This document shows positions 24,202-32,356 of a stretch of 64,000 nt of DNA, piece after piece. This DNA comes from Actinomycetota bacterium (GTDB lineage Bacteria; Actinomycetota; Actinomycetes; Mycobacteriales; JACQDL01): the NCBI GenBank assembly GCA_016201065.1, contig JACQDL010000059.1, forward strand, positions 1-64,000, given 5' to 3'. The stretch's first letter is position 1; each line of letters starts with the position of its first letter. Made by a program: the position numbers and the translations under genes. Under the pieces are notes generated by a model. That model was not told the origin of the DNA, ran no database searches, and was given only the letters and a program-made list of their open reading frames with translations.

Positions 24202-25270
24202 CGGCACCCCCGGCCGGGCCGCAGCCGGCCCGGGCCAGCACACCCCGCGCCAGCTGCTCGGCCCGGGCCAGCAGCGCCGGATCCAGCACCGGCGGCAACG
24301 TCGCGGACCGCACGAAGTCGTCGAAGGCCTGCGCCGTCGTGTACGTCGGCAGGTAGCCGAACCGCGACTTCAGCCGGGCGTTGTCGACGACCCGGCCAAA
24401 GTGGAGGTAACGGATGTTCTGGGCAGAGAATGCGAAACCAGGGCCGAGTCGGGTCAACAGCGTCATCGCACCCATCCCGCGGCTGGGCACCGGCAGCATG
24501 ATCCGCCCGGAACGCCGGATCACCTGCGACAGCATGAGGACCCCATCGGCACCGACGTTGAAGGTCCCCGGCCGGTCGGTGGTCGCCGCCAGCTGCAGCA
24601 CATCCAGCCCGTCGTCCTCGTGCAGCAGCTGCACCCGCGGGTCGTAGCCGAACACGGTCGGCACCACCCGCCGGGACAGGTAGCGGGTGAGCGGGCTGGC
24701 CACGTGCGGCCCGATGAGGTTGGCGAACCGCAGTACGGTGAGGCAGACCTCCGGCCGGCGGCGGCCGAAGCCCCGCAGATACCCCTCGATGTCCACCGCG
24801 TCCTTGCCGTAGCCGGCACGCAGCGGTGAGCGCGGCTCGGTCTCCTCGGTGAACATCGCGGGGTCGCTCGGACTCGCGCCATACACCGCCGTGCTGGACT
24901 TGACCACGAGGCGGCGTACGGACGGGGCGTTCTGGCACGCCGCGAGCAGCTGCATCGTGCCAATGACGTTGATCTCTTTGGCGGAGGCCCGGGAACGCGA
25001 CGGACCGGGCGCGGAGGTGATGCTCAGGTGCACCACCGTGTCCACCTCCGCCGCCGCGATCACCTTGGCGATCAGCGGGCTGCGGATGTCGACCCGCACG
25101 AACTCGGCACGCCCCAGCACCGGGGCCAGCTCCCGGGATGGGGGTACGGCGTCGACCCCGATCACCCGGTCGATGTCCGGGTCAGCCGCCAGCCGACCCG
25201 CCAGCCGACCGGCCAGCCGGCGGCCAACACCGGTGATCAGCACGACCTTGGGTGGCATCGGCACCCCCAT
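24194..25270 (-). CDS. NAD-dependent epimerase/dehydratase family protein
   Basis: A 358-residue short-chain-type epimerase. The Rossmann motif is altered to LITGVGRRLAGRLAGRL near residue 11, and DTVVHLSITSAP plus VVKSSTAVYGASPSD give the nucleotide-sugar epimerase pattern. The active-site YxxxK is represented by GYGKDAVD near 155. It corresponds by position to Rv0501 (galE2-like), but sugar specificity is not readable. GGAG lies six bases before ATG 25270; an in-frame ATG at 25258 is also possible. The acyltransferase follows with overlap, and the bS22 gene lies 50 bases upstream on the same strand. Confidence 0.85.
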   Translation of the reverse strand: MGVPMPPKVVLITGVGRRLAGRLAGRLAADPDIDRVIGVDAVPPSRELAPVLGRAEFVRVDIRSPLIAKVIAAAEVDTVVHLSITSAPGPSRSRASAKEINVIGTMQLLAACQNAPSVRRLVVKSSTAVYGASPSDPAMFTEETEPRSPLRAGYGKDAVDIEGYLRGFGRRRPEVCLTVLRFANLIGPHVASPLTRYLSRRVVPTVFGYDPRVQLLHEDDGLDVLQLAATTDRPGTFNVGADGVLMLSQVIRRSGRIMLPVPSRGMGAMTLLTRLGPGFAFSAQNIRYLHFGRVVDNARLKSRFGYLPTYTTAQAFDDFVRSATLPPVLDPALLARAEQLARGVLARAGCGPAGGADG

Positions 25271-25320
25271 CTCGGCTCCGGCACAACCGTCGAGGGCCCG
25301 GGCAGGAGGCTCCGCGTGGG

Positions 25321-25419
25321 CTACTTCTTGTTGCGCCGCTGAACGCGGGTCTTCTTCAGCAGCTTGCGGTGCTTCTTCTTGGCCATCCGCTTACGACGCT
25401 TCTTGATCACTGAGCCCAT
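25321..25419 (-). CDS. Small ribosomal protein bS22 (AURKAIP1/COX24-like, 32 residues)
   Basis: A 32-residue, extremely basic peptide: [20 protein letters not shown] and then [12 protein letters not shown]. This is the conserved actinobacterial AURKAIP1/COX24 domain peptide, identified as ribosomal protein bS22 in mycobacterial 70S structures, where it sits near the decoding centre. The ATG at 25419 has GAGGGA seven bases upstream. It is too short for most gene finders. Position between a BldC-like regulator and the epimerase gene matches Rv0500A-Rv0500B-Rv0501. It reads leftward and probably has its own promoter, since a hairpin separates it from the upstream gene. Confidence 0.93.
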   Translation of the reverse strand: MGSVIKKRRKRMAKKKHRKLLKKTRVQRRNKK

Positions 25420-25453
25420 GGAGACGTCCCTCGAGAAGATCCGTGCACGACAG

Positions 25454-25479
25454 GCGCGCGCCGCGTCTGCGGCGCGCGC
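25454..25479 (-). terminator. 11-bp hairpin terminator after the BldC-like gene
   Basis: GCGCGCGCCGC at 25454-25464 pairs with GCGGCGCGCGC at 25469-25479 around GTCT. It lies 48 bases past the stop of the leftward regulator gene and before bS22. A second, shorter stem (GGCGCC at 25504-25509 and 25519-25524) sits nearer the stop. Confidence 0.65.
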
Positions 25480-25526
25480 AGAACGCTCAGCCTACCCGCA
25501 GGCGGCGCCGAACCGCCGGGCGCCGG

Positions 25527-25790
25527 TCAGCTCGCCTCGATGAAGGCGCCACGAAGGTACGCGTGCACCGCTCGCTCCGGAACCCGGAACGACCGACCGA
25601 CCCGTACCGCGGACAGATCACCGGAGTGCACCAACCGGTAGACGGTCATCTTGGAGACCCGCATCAGGGACGCGACCTCCGCGACGGTCAAGAACCTCAC
25701 CTCGCTCAGGCTCGAGTCGGAGCGTCGCGGCAGGTCTACGTTCCCGCGCGTCGACCCTCCTGGTGTCCTGGGCGATTCGATGGTGGACAT
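25527..25790 (-). CDS. BldC/excisionase-like MerR-type DNA-binding protein
   Basis: An 87-residue protein. The single domain from residue 33 (FLTVAEVASLMRVSKMTVYR, LVHSGDLSAVRVGRSFRVPE) is a winged helix of the excisionase/MerR type, as in BldC. A polar N-terminal tail of 30 residues precedes it. It would bind DNA without an effector domain; BldC-like proteins coat direct repeats to control development (family knowledge). By position it equals Rv0500A. The gene lies alone between proC and bS22. The 196-bp upstream gap contains no other gene that I can support. Confidence 0.85.
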   Translation of the reverse strand: MSTIESPRTPGGSTRGNVDLPRRSDSSLSEVRFLTVAEVASLMRVSKMTVYRLVHSGDLSAVRVGRSFRVPERAVHAYLRGAFIEAS

Positions 25791-25986
25791 GCGTCACCGC
25801 ACCTTCGGCACGTGTCGGGCCGTCGGCTTCCCCACCGACGGGCGATGACACGCACGTGCTGGAGTCGAGAGTAGCGGGACGGGTGTGACCACTGCGACAG
25901 CTCACCCGGTTGGTGCACGGTCGGATGAGACCGCGGTACCCGACCGACCGGCCGGCGCGGTCGATGCGGTAGGCGACGGGTGAGGG

Positions 25987-26793
25987 TCACTCGTGCCGCC
26001 GGCCGAGCTCCTGGCTGCGGTCCCGCGCGGCCTCGATCGCCGTGATCAGGGCCGCCCGTACCCGGTGGTTCTCCAGCTCCCGGATCGCGTTGATCGTCGT
26101 ACCGGCCGGGGAGGTGACGGCCTCCCGCAGCAACACCGGATGCTGGCCGGAGTCCCGGAGCATCAGCGCCGCGCCGAGCGCGGTCTGCACGATCAGGTCA
26201 TGCGCGACGGCCCGCGGCAGGCCGAGCAGGATGCCGGCGTCGGTCATCGCCTCGACCAGGTAGTAGAAGTACGCCGGGCCGCTGCCGGACAGCGCGGTCA
26301 CCGCGTCCTGCTGCGACTCCGGCACCCGGACGACCTTGCCGACCTCGGCGAGCAGCCGCTCGGTGAGCGCCAGGTGGTGTTCGCCTGCATGCGGTCCCGG
26401 GCTGATCGCGCTCATGGCCGCGTCGACCAGCACCGGCGTGTTGGTCATCACCCGCACCACCGGCACGCCCTCGGTCAACCGCTTGCCGTAGTACGACGTC
26501 GGGATGCCGGCGACGAAGGACACCACGAGCGTGTCCGGACCCACGGCCGGGCCGAGATCGTCGAGCAACGCGTCGATGTCCTGCGGCTTGACCGTGATGA
26601 GCAGGACATCCGCCTCGGCGGCCGCCTGCCGGTTGCCGACCGCCCGCACCCCGTACCGCCGGGTGAGCTGCTCAGCCCGCTCGGCACGGCGGGCGGTGAC
26701 CAGCAGCTCGGCGGGCGGTGTGCCGGCCCGCAGCACGCCGGCCAGCAGCGCCTCGCCGAGCTTGCCGGCACCGAGCATGGCCAGGATTGTCAT
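25987..26793 (-). CDS. proC: Pyrroline-5-carboxylate reductase
   Basis: A 268-residue enzyme that reduces pyrroline-5-carboxylate to proline with NAD(P)H. MLGAGKLGEALLAGVLRAG is the Rossmann motif at the N-terminus; VVRVMTNTPVLVDAAMSAI and ALSGSGPAYFYYLVEAM with SPAGTTINAIRELE are the classic ProC signature near residues 225-245. The ATG overlaps the stop of the proline dehydrogenase gene by four bases. That pairing is unusual, since one enzyme makes proline and the other starts its breakdown. The gene order proC, BldC-like, bS22 matches Rv0500-Rv0500B. Confidence 0.95.
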   Translation of the reverse strand: MTILAMLGAGKLGEALLAGVLRAGTPPAELLVTARRAERAEQLTRRYGVRAVGNRQAAAEADVLLITVKPQDIDALLDDLGPAVGPDTLVVSFVAGIPTSYYGKRLTEGVPVVRVMTNTPVLVDAAMSAISPGPHAGEHHLALTERLLAEVGKVVRVPESQQDAVTALSGSGPAYFYYLVEAMTDAGILLGLPRAVAHDLIVQTALGAALMLRDSGQHPVLLREAVTSPAGTTINAIRELENHRVRAALITAIEAARDRSQELGRRHE

Positions 26794-27728
26794 CGGGTGT
26801 CCACCAGCGAGCGCAGGAAGAAAGCGACATTCGCCGGCCGCTCGGCCAGCCGCCGCATCAGGTAGCCGTACCACTCGTCGCCGTAGGGCAGGTACACCCG
26901 CACCGTGTCGCCGGAGCGAGCCAGCCGTCGCTGCTCGTCAGGGCGCACGCCGTAGAGCATCTGGAACTCATAGCTGCCCGGTTCCCGGCCGAGGCCACGC
27001 GCTCGCGCCCCCGCGATCTCGATCAGCCTCGGGTCGTGGGTGGCGATCATCGGGTAGCCGTCGCCGGCGAGGAGCACGTTCAGGCAGCGCACGTAGGAGC
27101 GATCCACCTCGGCCGGGTCGGTGAAGGCGACCCCCGCCGGCTCGTTGTAGGCGCCCTTGCACAGCCGGACCCGTGACCCGGCGTGCGCCAGCTCCCGGCA
27201 GTCGGACTCGGTGCGTCTGAGGTAGGACTGCAGCACCGCCCCGGTGTCCGGGTAGTCGACCCGCAGCGCCCGCAGGATGCGCAAGGTGGAGTCGGTGGTG
27301 GTGTGGTCCTCGGCGTCCAGGGTGACCGTGGTCCCGGCCGTCTTCGCGGCGGCGCAGACCTCCCGGGTGTGGTCCAGCGCGAGCCGTTCGTCGAGCGCCT
27401 GCCCGACCGCGGACAGCTTGACGCTGACCTCCGCGCCCGCGACGCCGCCGATCGGACGGGTCAGGCCCGCCTCGTGCAGCCGGCGCAGGAGTCCCCGGTA
27501 CGCCGCCGCGTTCGCCTCGGCGTGCGCCGGCTCGGTGGTGTCCTCTCCCAGATGGTCCAGGGTCACGCACAGCCCCTGGCTGGTCAGCTCCTGGCTGACG
27601 CTGACGGCGTTGTCGGCTTCCTCGCCCGCGACGTACCGCCGCACCACGCTCCGGCTCACCGGGGCGGTGGTCACCACGCGCTTGAGATGCGCGCTGCGGG
27701 CAGCCGCGAGGATCACGGTACGCAACAT
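26790..27728 (-). CDS. Proline dehydrogenase (monofunctional PRODH)
   Basis: A 312-residue flavoenzyme that oxidises proline to pyrroline-5-carboxylate and passes electrons to the membrane quinone pool. The barrel shows VTLDHLGEDTTEP, VSVKLSAVGQALD, VTLDAEDHTTTD, VLQSYLRRTESDC, RLCKGAYNEP and the C-terminal YEFQMLYGVRPDEQ plus VYLPYGDEWYGYLMRRLAER. The last block binds substrate and FAD. It is of the short monofunctional type and lacks the P5C dehydrogenase half of PutA. ATG 27728 is the first start. The stop overlaps the proC start, so the two opposing enzymes are translated from one message. Confidence 0.92.
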   Translation of the reverse strand: MLRTVILAAARSAHLKRVVTTAPVSRSVVRRYVAGEEADNAVSVSQELTSQGLCVTLDHLGEDTTEPAHAEANAAAYRGLLRRLHEAGLTRPIGGVAGAEVSVKLSAVGQALDERLALDHTREVCAAAKTAGTTVTLDAEDHTTTDSTLRILRALRVDYPDTGAVLQSYLRRTESDCRELAHAGSRVRLCKGAYNEPAGVAFTDPAEVDRSYVRCLNVLLAGDGYPMIATHDPRLIEIAGARARGLGREPGSYEFQMLYGVRPDEQRRLARSGDTVRVYLPYGDEWYGYLMRRLAERPANVAFFLRSLVDTR

Positions 27729-27814
27729 GGCCCCAGCCTACGACCCGGACCGGCCCCTGGCTGGCGCTGGCTCCGCCCGGTTGGACGGGTGCCTGACACC
27801 AGCTTCCTCGTGCC

Positions 27815-29374
27815 TCAGAGACCAAGCAGGCGTTCGCGTTCCTCGCCGGCGATCTCGCCAAGGTTGTACAGCCGGTTTGCAAGAGCGGAAACGCTCACCC
27901 GGAACGTGCTGGCCAAGGAGGTGATCGCCGCGCCGTCGGCAACGGGGCGGTCGAGCGGAGCGATCGCACCACGCAACAGCCGTGACGGCATCAAGAACGC
28001 CGCGGCGAAGGCGTTGGCCCGACGCTCGATCGCGACCGGCGCCCATGGACCGCTCGCAACCGCGAGCTCGCCCCCGTGCTCCCGGTCAAGCAGCAGATGG
28101 CACAGCTCGTGCGCAAGCGTGAACCGTCGGGCGCCCTCACCGGGACCCCACACGGTGGTGCTGTTACAGAAGACGTGCGGTCGCTGGGTCGGTCCGAACA
28201 CGGTCACGGCCCGAACGTTCCCGTCGGACAGATCCACCTCCGAGACCGCGATATCGTGCAGGTCCAACACGGCGCGCACATCCACCCACGGTTCCGAGCC
28301 CGCAGCAAACAGCTCGCAGGCGCGCTCCCCGAGCTGGCTCCCCTGTTCAGCTGGACTCAGCCTGCGGGTCGCCGCTGCCAGCTCGCGCAGCTCGCCGAGG
28401 TCGAGCACGTCGAGGCGCTGCGAACCCGCCGGGAGGTAGTTGTCGACAAGCAGCCTCGCGAGCGTGGTCACATCGCGCGCCGTCATGGACGGGCTGACCG
28501 CGCCGAAGAGCAGCCTCGCATAGGGCGTGCCGTAAGCGATCAGCTCCGAACCCGGCGCGGATCCGGCCAGCTGCTGCCGCACGTCGGCCGGCACGGGTGC
28601 TAGTACCGCGTCGAGCTCGGCGCCGAGCTGGCGGAATCTCTCGGGATCGTCACCCAGGCCAGCCGCCCACGCCAGTCGGATCGACCGCCGCTCCTCAGCG
28701 GCAAGGTCCCGCAACGTCGCCACCAGGCGAGCGATCCGATCCGAATGTGGGAGGCGGGCTTGGAGCTGCTGGGTCGCGGCCTCAAGGACGGTGAAGAGCG
28801 AACGCGTTGCGTCGACAGGATTGATCAGGTAGGTCCGATCGGGTGTCAGAAAGTAAACGTGTTCTGGCGCGTACTGAAGCGGCTCCCGGCCGGTGGATAC
28901 CTCGACCCGGTCCTGGAAGCGCCTCAGGTAAAGATCTGGGAAGAGACCGCCATCGGCTCCGGCTCGAATGTTGTGCCGACGCCACCAGGCCGACCATCGG
29001 TCGAGCCAACGGAGCTCGTTGACCTCGTCCTGCGACGGTGGCGGCGTCTTGGTCCGCATCAAAGACCTCGCGGCTGACAGGTCTTCGTTTCGAAGTGGTG
29101 GCCACTCCTCGTGCAGCAACGGGTCCCAGTTGTCCGCGAACCACTCGATGAGCGGCAGCATGTACCAATGCACCGTCGGCAGGACCGCGCTCTGCTCGAC
29201 ATGGGCGCAAAGGTTCTCCCCACCCGCCCAGATCTCGAAGTACCCCCAAGATGCGCGCTCCTCGGCGGTGGCATGATCGGGGTCGTGTGGGTTGGCCGCG
29301 AAGCCGAGCGTCACCGAAAAGTCCAAGGGATCACCGGCCGTCAGCGCCCAGCGACCCATGCCTTGCACGCTCAC
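27815..29374 (-). CDS. ImmA/IrrE-family metallopeptidase with a large N-terminal domain
   Basis: A 519-residue protein. The C-terminal third is an ImmA/IrrE (COG2856) zinc protease: FTLAHELCHLLLD near residue 422 supplies HExxH, and IERRANAFAAAFLMP near 450 the third ligand glutamate. The last 30 residues (TSLASTFRVSVSALANRLY) form a helix-turn-helix-like segment often seen at the end of this family. The N-terminal 300 residues contain a Trp-rich part (WGYFEIWAGGENLCAHVEQ) that I do not recognise. The GTG at 29374 has GAGGAG six bases upstream. GC content is a little lower than in neighbours. Related proteases cleave repressors to switch mobile elements or DNA-repair genes; the target here is unknown. 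Confidence 0.8.
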   Translation of the reverse strand: MSVQGMGRWALTAGDPLDFSVTLGFAANPHDPDHATAEERASWGYFEIWAGGENLCAHVEQSAVLPTVHWYMLPLIEWFADNWDPLLHEEWPPLRNEDLSAARSLMRTKTPPPSQDEVNELRWLDRWSAWWRRHNIRAGADGGLFPDLYLRRFQDRVEVSTGREPLQYAPEHVYFLTPDRTYLINPVDATRSLFTVLEAATQQLQARLPHSDRIARLVATLRDLAAEERRSIRLAWAAGLGDDPERFRQLGAELDAVLAPVPADVRQQLAGSAPGSELIAYGTPYARLLFGAVSPSMTARDVTTLARLLVDNYLPAGSQRLDVLDLGELRELAAATRRLSPAEQGSQLGERACELFAAGSEPWVDVRAVLDLHDIAVSEVDLSDGNVRAVTVFGPTQRPHVFCNSTTVWGPGEGARRFTLAHELCHLLLDREHGGELAVASGPWAPVAIERRANAFAAAFLMPSRLLRGAIAPLDRPVADGAAITSLASTFRVSVSALANRLYNLGEIAGEERERLLGL

Positions 29375-29428
29375 CAGTTGCTCCTCACGGCACGCCGGCT
29401 GACTTGGCCGAAACAGCCGGCTTGCTGA

Positions 29429-30265
29429 TCAGCGGACCGCGGACCTGGCGCAGGCCAGGTTGAGCCGGGCGAAGGCGAGCGCCTCGGCGAGGTCCGCGTG
29501 GCGCTCCTCCCGGCTCGACGCGTGTCGGGTGTTGACCTCGACCACCACCGAACCCGCGAAGCTCCGGCAGGCCAGCGTGTCCAGCACGTCGGCACAGGGC
29601 TGTGTGCCGCGGCCGGGGACCAGATGCTCGTCCCGGCCGGTCCCGGTGCCGTCGGCCAGGTGCAAGTGCGCGAGCCGATCACCCATCGCCGCAAGCATGC
29701 GCACCGCGTCCTGGCGGGCCACCGCGGTGTGCGAGAGGTCCAGCGTGAAATGTCGATGACCGTCCAGCGCCGGGTCCCATCCCGGGGAGTACGCCGAGAC
29801 CTCCCGGCCCCGCACCCGCAGCGGGAACATGTTCTCCACCGCGAAGATCACATCGGTCTCGTCCGTCATCCGGTCGATGCCGGCGGCGAACCGCCGTGCG
29901 TAGTCCCGCTGCCAGCGAAAGGGTGGATGCACCACCACCGTTCGCGCACCGAGTGTCTCGGCGGCCTGCCGCGCCCGGACCAGCTTGGCCCACGGGTCGG
30001 TACCCCAGACCCGCTGGGTGATCAGCAAGCAGGGTGCGTGGATCGCCAGGATTGGCACCGCGTAGTGCTCGGACAGCCGGCGCAGCGCCTCGGGGTCCTG
30101 GCTGACCGGGTCGGTCCAGACCATGACCTCGACCCCGTCGTACCCGAGCCGGGCGGCGACCTCGAACGCGGCCGTGGTCGACTCTGGGTAGACCGACGCG
30201 GTGGACATACCAATCCGAGCGGCCGGCCGCGACACGGCCGGGATCCGTCCGGGAGTCACGGTCAC
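29429..30265 (-). CDS. Sugar phosphate isomerase/epimerase (AP endonuclease 2-like TIM barrel)
   Basis: A 278-residue TIM-barrel protein. [77 protein letters not shown] and VVVEVNTRH follow the eight strands, with His, Glu and Asp residues placed to bind a divalent metal as in xylose isomerase-like enzymes. The substrate is unknown. In M. tuberculosis the matching gene is Rv0498, next to the proline-rich protein and Ppx. The GTG at 30265 is taken as the start; a short non-conserved lead of 17 residues precedes the barrel. Confidence 0.85.
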   Translation of the reverse strand: MTVTPGRIPAVSRPAARIGMSTASVYPESTTAAFEVAARLGYDGVEVMVWTDPVSQDPEALRRLSEHYAVPILAIHAPCLLITQRVWGTDPWAKLVRARQAAETLGARTVVVHPPFRWQRDYARRFAAGIDRMTDETDVIFAVENMFPLRVRGREVSAYSPGWDPALDGHRHFTLDLSHTAVARQDAVRMLAAMGDRLAHLHLADGTGTGRDEHLVPGRGTQPCADVLDTLACRSFAGSVVVEVNTRHASSREERHADLAEALAFARLNLACARSAVR

Positions 30266-30309
30266 TCACCCTACGCCCGGACCGGACAACCAGCCCCCGG
30301 GCGCCGATC

Positions 30310-30326
30310 GACCGCTTGGCGCGGTC
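30310..30326 (-). terminator. Small hairpin at the end of the proline-rich protein gene
   Basis: GACCGC at 30310-30315 pairs with GCGGTC at 30321-30326 around TTGGC, overlapping the stop codon of the leftward gene. Six pairs only. Confidence 0.35.
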
Positions 30327-31278
30327 AACCCGGTCGGATGGCGAACGCGGCCGGCAGCACGGTGATCGCAACTCCGACGGCGACGACCAGGGCCGAGCTG
30401 AGCATGTCCAGCTCAGCTCCGCTCTGCCTTCGCCGGAGCCACCCGGCTGCGGTGTGCAGGCCGACCAGCACGACTGCCGAACCCGCCACCGCGAGGTAGG
30501 GCTGGAACTGCCACAGCGCGTGGAACCCGAGCCAGAGCCCGAGCCCTGCCGCTGCGGCGAAGGCCGTCTCCACAGAGAACAAGGTCCAGGCGAGGACCAG
30601 CGACCGGTGCCCACGCCCAGCGGACCCGACACCGTCCGCGTCGTCCGGGTCATCGGTGGGCAGCCGGTCGTCGGCGGCCAGCGCAGCTGGGGGCTCCGGG
30701 CGGCGCGGCTGGACGGCGGGCGGCCAGCTCGGTCGATCCTCGACGTACGGCGGGACGGTCCGCTTCGGAGCCGGCGGCACCGGCATGGGGGGGCGCCGCA
30801 CCCCGCTGACCGGAGGCGGGGGCAGCCGGCCCGGCGCCTCCCCGACGCGGCGCCCCTCCACGGGTCGCGGCGGCACGATGGGGGGGCGGCCCCGATCCGC
30901 AACCGGCCGTGGCGCAACCGGCTGAGGGGCCGGCCGCGCCGGGGGCCACTGGTCAACGCGACCTCCGCCCTGCGGGAGTATCCGGCCCTCGCCGGGCCAT
31001 GATCGGTCGGCCGGTGGCCGGGGCCGGTCAACCGGTGGCCGGGGCCGGTCAACCGGTGGGCGGGGCCGCTCGGCTGGCGGGCGGGGCCGGTCAACCGGCG
31101 GGCGGTACGGAAACATCCTCGGCTCCGGTTGCGCGGGCGGCGGCGGTTGACGGGGATCACGACGCCGGCGCCCCTTTGCCGGCTCGGATCGCTCCGCGCC
31201 CCTCGCCTGGTCCGCCGTCCGCCAGGAACCGGAGGAGAAATCGTCATCGCTGTTGTCGGACCGCCCGTGCCTGGCCAT
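30325..31278 (-). CDS. Proline-rich membrane protein (Rv0497-like)
   Basis: A 317-residue protein in two parts. Residues 1-220 are disordered and rich in Pro and Arg, with five tandem PPVDRPR-type heptads at 60-94. The C-terminal 95 residues contain three hydrophobic helices (SLVLAWTLFSVETAFAAAAG, YLAVAGSAVVLVGLHTAAGW, ALVVAVGVAITVLPAAFA). Position after ppx and before the isomerase matches Rv0496-Rv0497-Rv0498. The long tail probably lies in the cytoplasm and may bind partners, as in other actinobacterial division and envelope proteins (inference). The start shares one base with the ppx stop (TGATG); a GTG three bases earlier is equally possible. Confidence 0.8.
   Translation of the reverse strand: MARHGRSDNSDDDFSSGSWRTADQARGAERSEPAKGRRRRDPRQPPPPAQPEPRMFPYRPPVDRPRPPAERPRPPVDRPRPPVDRPRPPADRSWPGEGRILPQGGGRVDQWPPARPAPQPVAPRPVADRGRPPIVPPRPVEGRRVGEAPGRLPPPPVSGVRRPPMPVPPAPKRTVPPYVEDRPSWPPAVQPRRPEPPAALAADDRLPTDDPDDADGVGSAGRGHRSLVLAWTLFSVETAFAAAAGLGLWLGFHALWQFQPYLAVAGSAVVLVGLHTAAGWLRRRQSGAELDMLSSALVVAVGVAITVLPAAFAIRPG
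30997..31101 (-). repeat. Five tandem 21-bp units encoding PPVDRPR heptads
   Basis: Read on the minus strand the units encode PPVDRPR, PPAERPR, PPVDRPR, PPVDRPR and PPADRSW. The outer copies have drifted. The tract is in frame and inside the disordered tail. Confidence 0.85.
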
Positions 31279-32210
31279 CACACACCGTCCAACCAGTCGA
31301 GGCGGCGCAGGATGATTCCCTCGCGCAGCGCCCAGGGACAGATCTCCACCCGGTCCGCCCGGCAGAGCCGCATGGTGGATTCGGCGACGATCGCGCCGGC
31401 CAGCAGCTGGTGCGCCCGCGCCGTGCTCACCCCGTCCAGCTCGGCGAGGTCAGCGGAGGACATCCGGGAGATGAAACCGATCACCTGGCGGAGGCTCTCG
31501 ATCGTCAAGGCCCGTGGAGCGCGCTGACCAGCGCTGGAGGGCGCGGCGCCGGTCAGTCGCGCCAGCGAGCGGAAGGTCTTCGAGGTGGCCGCGTACCGAT
31601 CTGGTCGCGGCATCTCCCGCAGCCGGGAGGCGACCGTGGCCACCCGCCCGTCGACGTACTCCCGCAGCGCCACCAGCACCTTCTTGCCCGGCGGGTCTGC
31701 GTCCAGCCGCTCCCGGGTGAGCCGGCCCGCGCCCAGCGGCAGCGACTCGGCGAGATCCGGCTCCTCGTCGATCCCGCAGGCGATCTCCAGCGATCCCCCG
31801 CCGATGTCCATCACGAGGAGTTGGCCCGCGCTCCAGCCGAACCACCGGCGCACCGCGAGGAAGGTGAGACGCGCCTCGGCGTCGGCCGGCAACACGGTGA
31901 GGTCGACGCCGGTGTCCGCCTGGATCCGCTCCAGGACGGCCGCGGAGTTCCGTGCGTCGCGCACCGCCGAGGTGGCGAAGGCCAGCAGGTCGTCGCAGCC
32001 GAGCCGGCGGGCGGAGTCGCGGGCCAACGCCACGGTGGCGACGAGCGCGTCAGCCCCCTCGGCTTTCAGCAGACCGTCGGAGTCGACGTGCTCGGCCAGC
32101 CGGAGCACCGACTTCTCCGAACGCATCGGCGATGGATGGCCCCCACGGCGGGCGTCAACGACCAGCAGGTGCACCGTGTTCGAACCCACGTCGAGCACGC
32201 CGAGTCGCAT
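31278..32210 (-). CDS. Ppx/GppA-family exopolyphosphatase
   Basis: A 310-residue enzyme of the actin-like ASKHA fold. The N-terminal phosphate loop is LGVLDVGSNTVHLLVVDAR, the second is LLVMDIGGGSLEIACG near residue 134, and the catalytic Glu region lies in FATSAVRDARN near 87. It removes terminal phosphates from polyphosphate or the 5' phosphate from pppGpp (family knowledge); the short form lacks the C-terminal HD domain, as in M. tuberculosis Rv0496. It therefore links polyphosphate or alarmone turnover with the phosphate genes at 39-41 kb. The stop touches the start of the proline-rich protein gene. Confidence 0.9.
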   Translation of the reverse strand: MRLGVLDVGSNTVHLLVVDARRGGHPSPMRSEKSVLRLAEHVDSDGLLKAEGADALVATVALARDSARRLGCDDLLAFATSAVRDARNSAAVLERIQADTGVDLTVLPADAEARLTFLAVRRWFGWSAGQLLVMDIGGGSLEIACGIDEEPDLAESLPLGAGRLTRERLDADPPGKKVLVALREYVDGRVATVASRLREMPRPDRYAATSKTFRSLARLTGAAPSSAGQRAPRALTIESLRQVIGFISRMSSADLAELDGVSTARAHQLLAGAIVAESTMRLCRADRVEICPWALREGIILRRLDWLDGV

Positions 32211-32356
32211 GACGGCACGGTAGCGGACCCCGGGCCCGCAACGCGGATCGTGACCACATTGACCGGCGATATTGCCACCAAATCACCAGAAATCCTGGCC
32301 GATGCCCGGAATGGCGTCGCGGCGTGCGGCTTGGCGCCGCCGCCCGCGCACGTAGG

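Noticed and set aside
24194-25270. Assignment of the epimerase as UDP-glucose 4-epimerase (galE)
   Set aside because: The glycine motif is altered and no galactose genes are near; only the superfamily can be supported.
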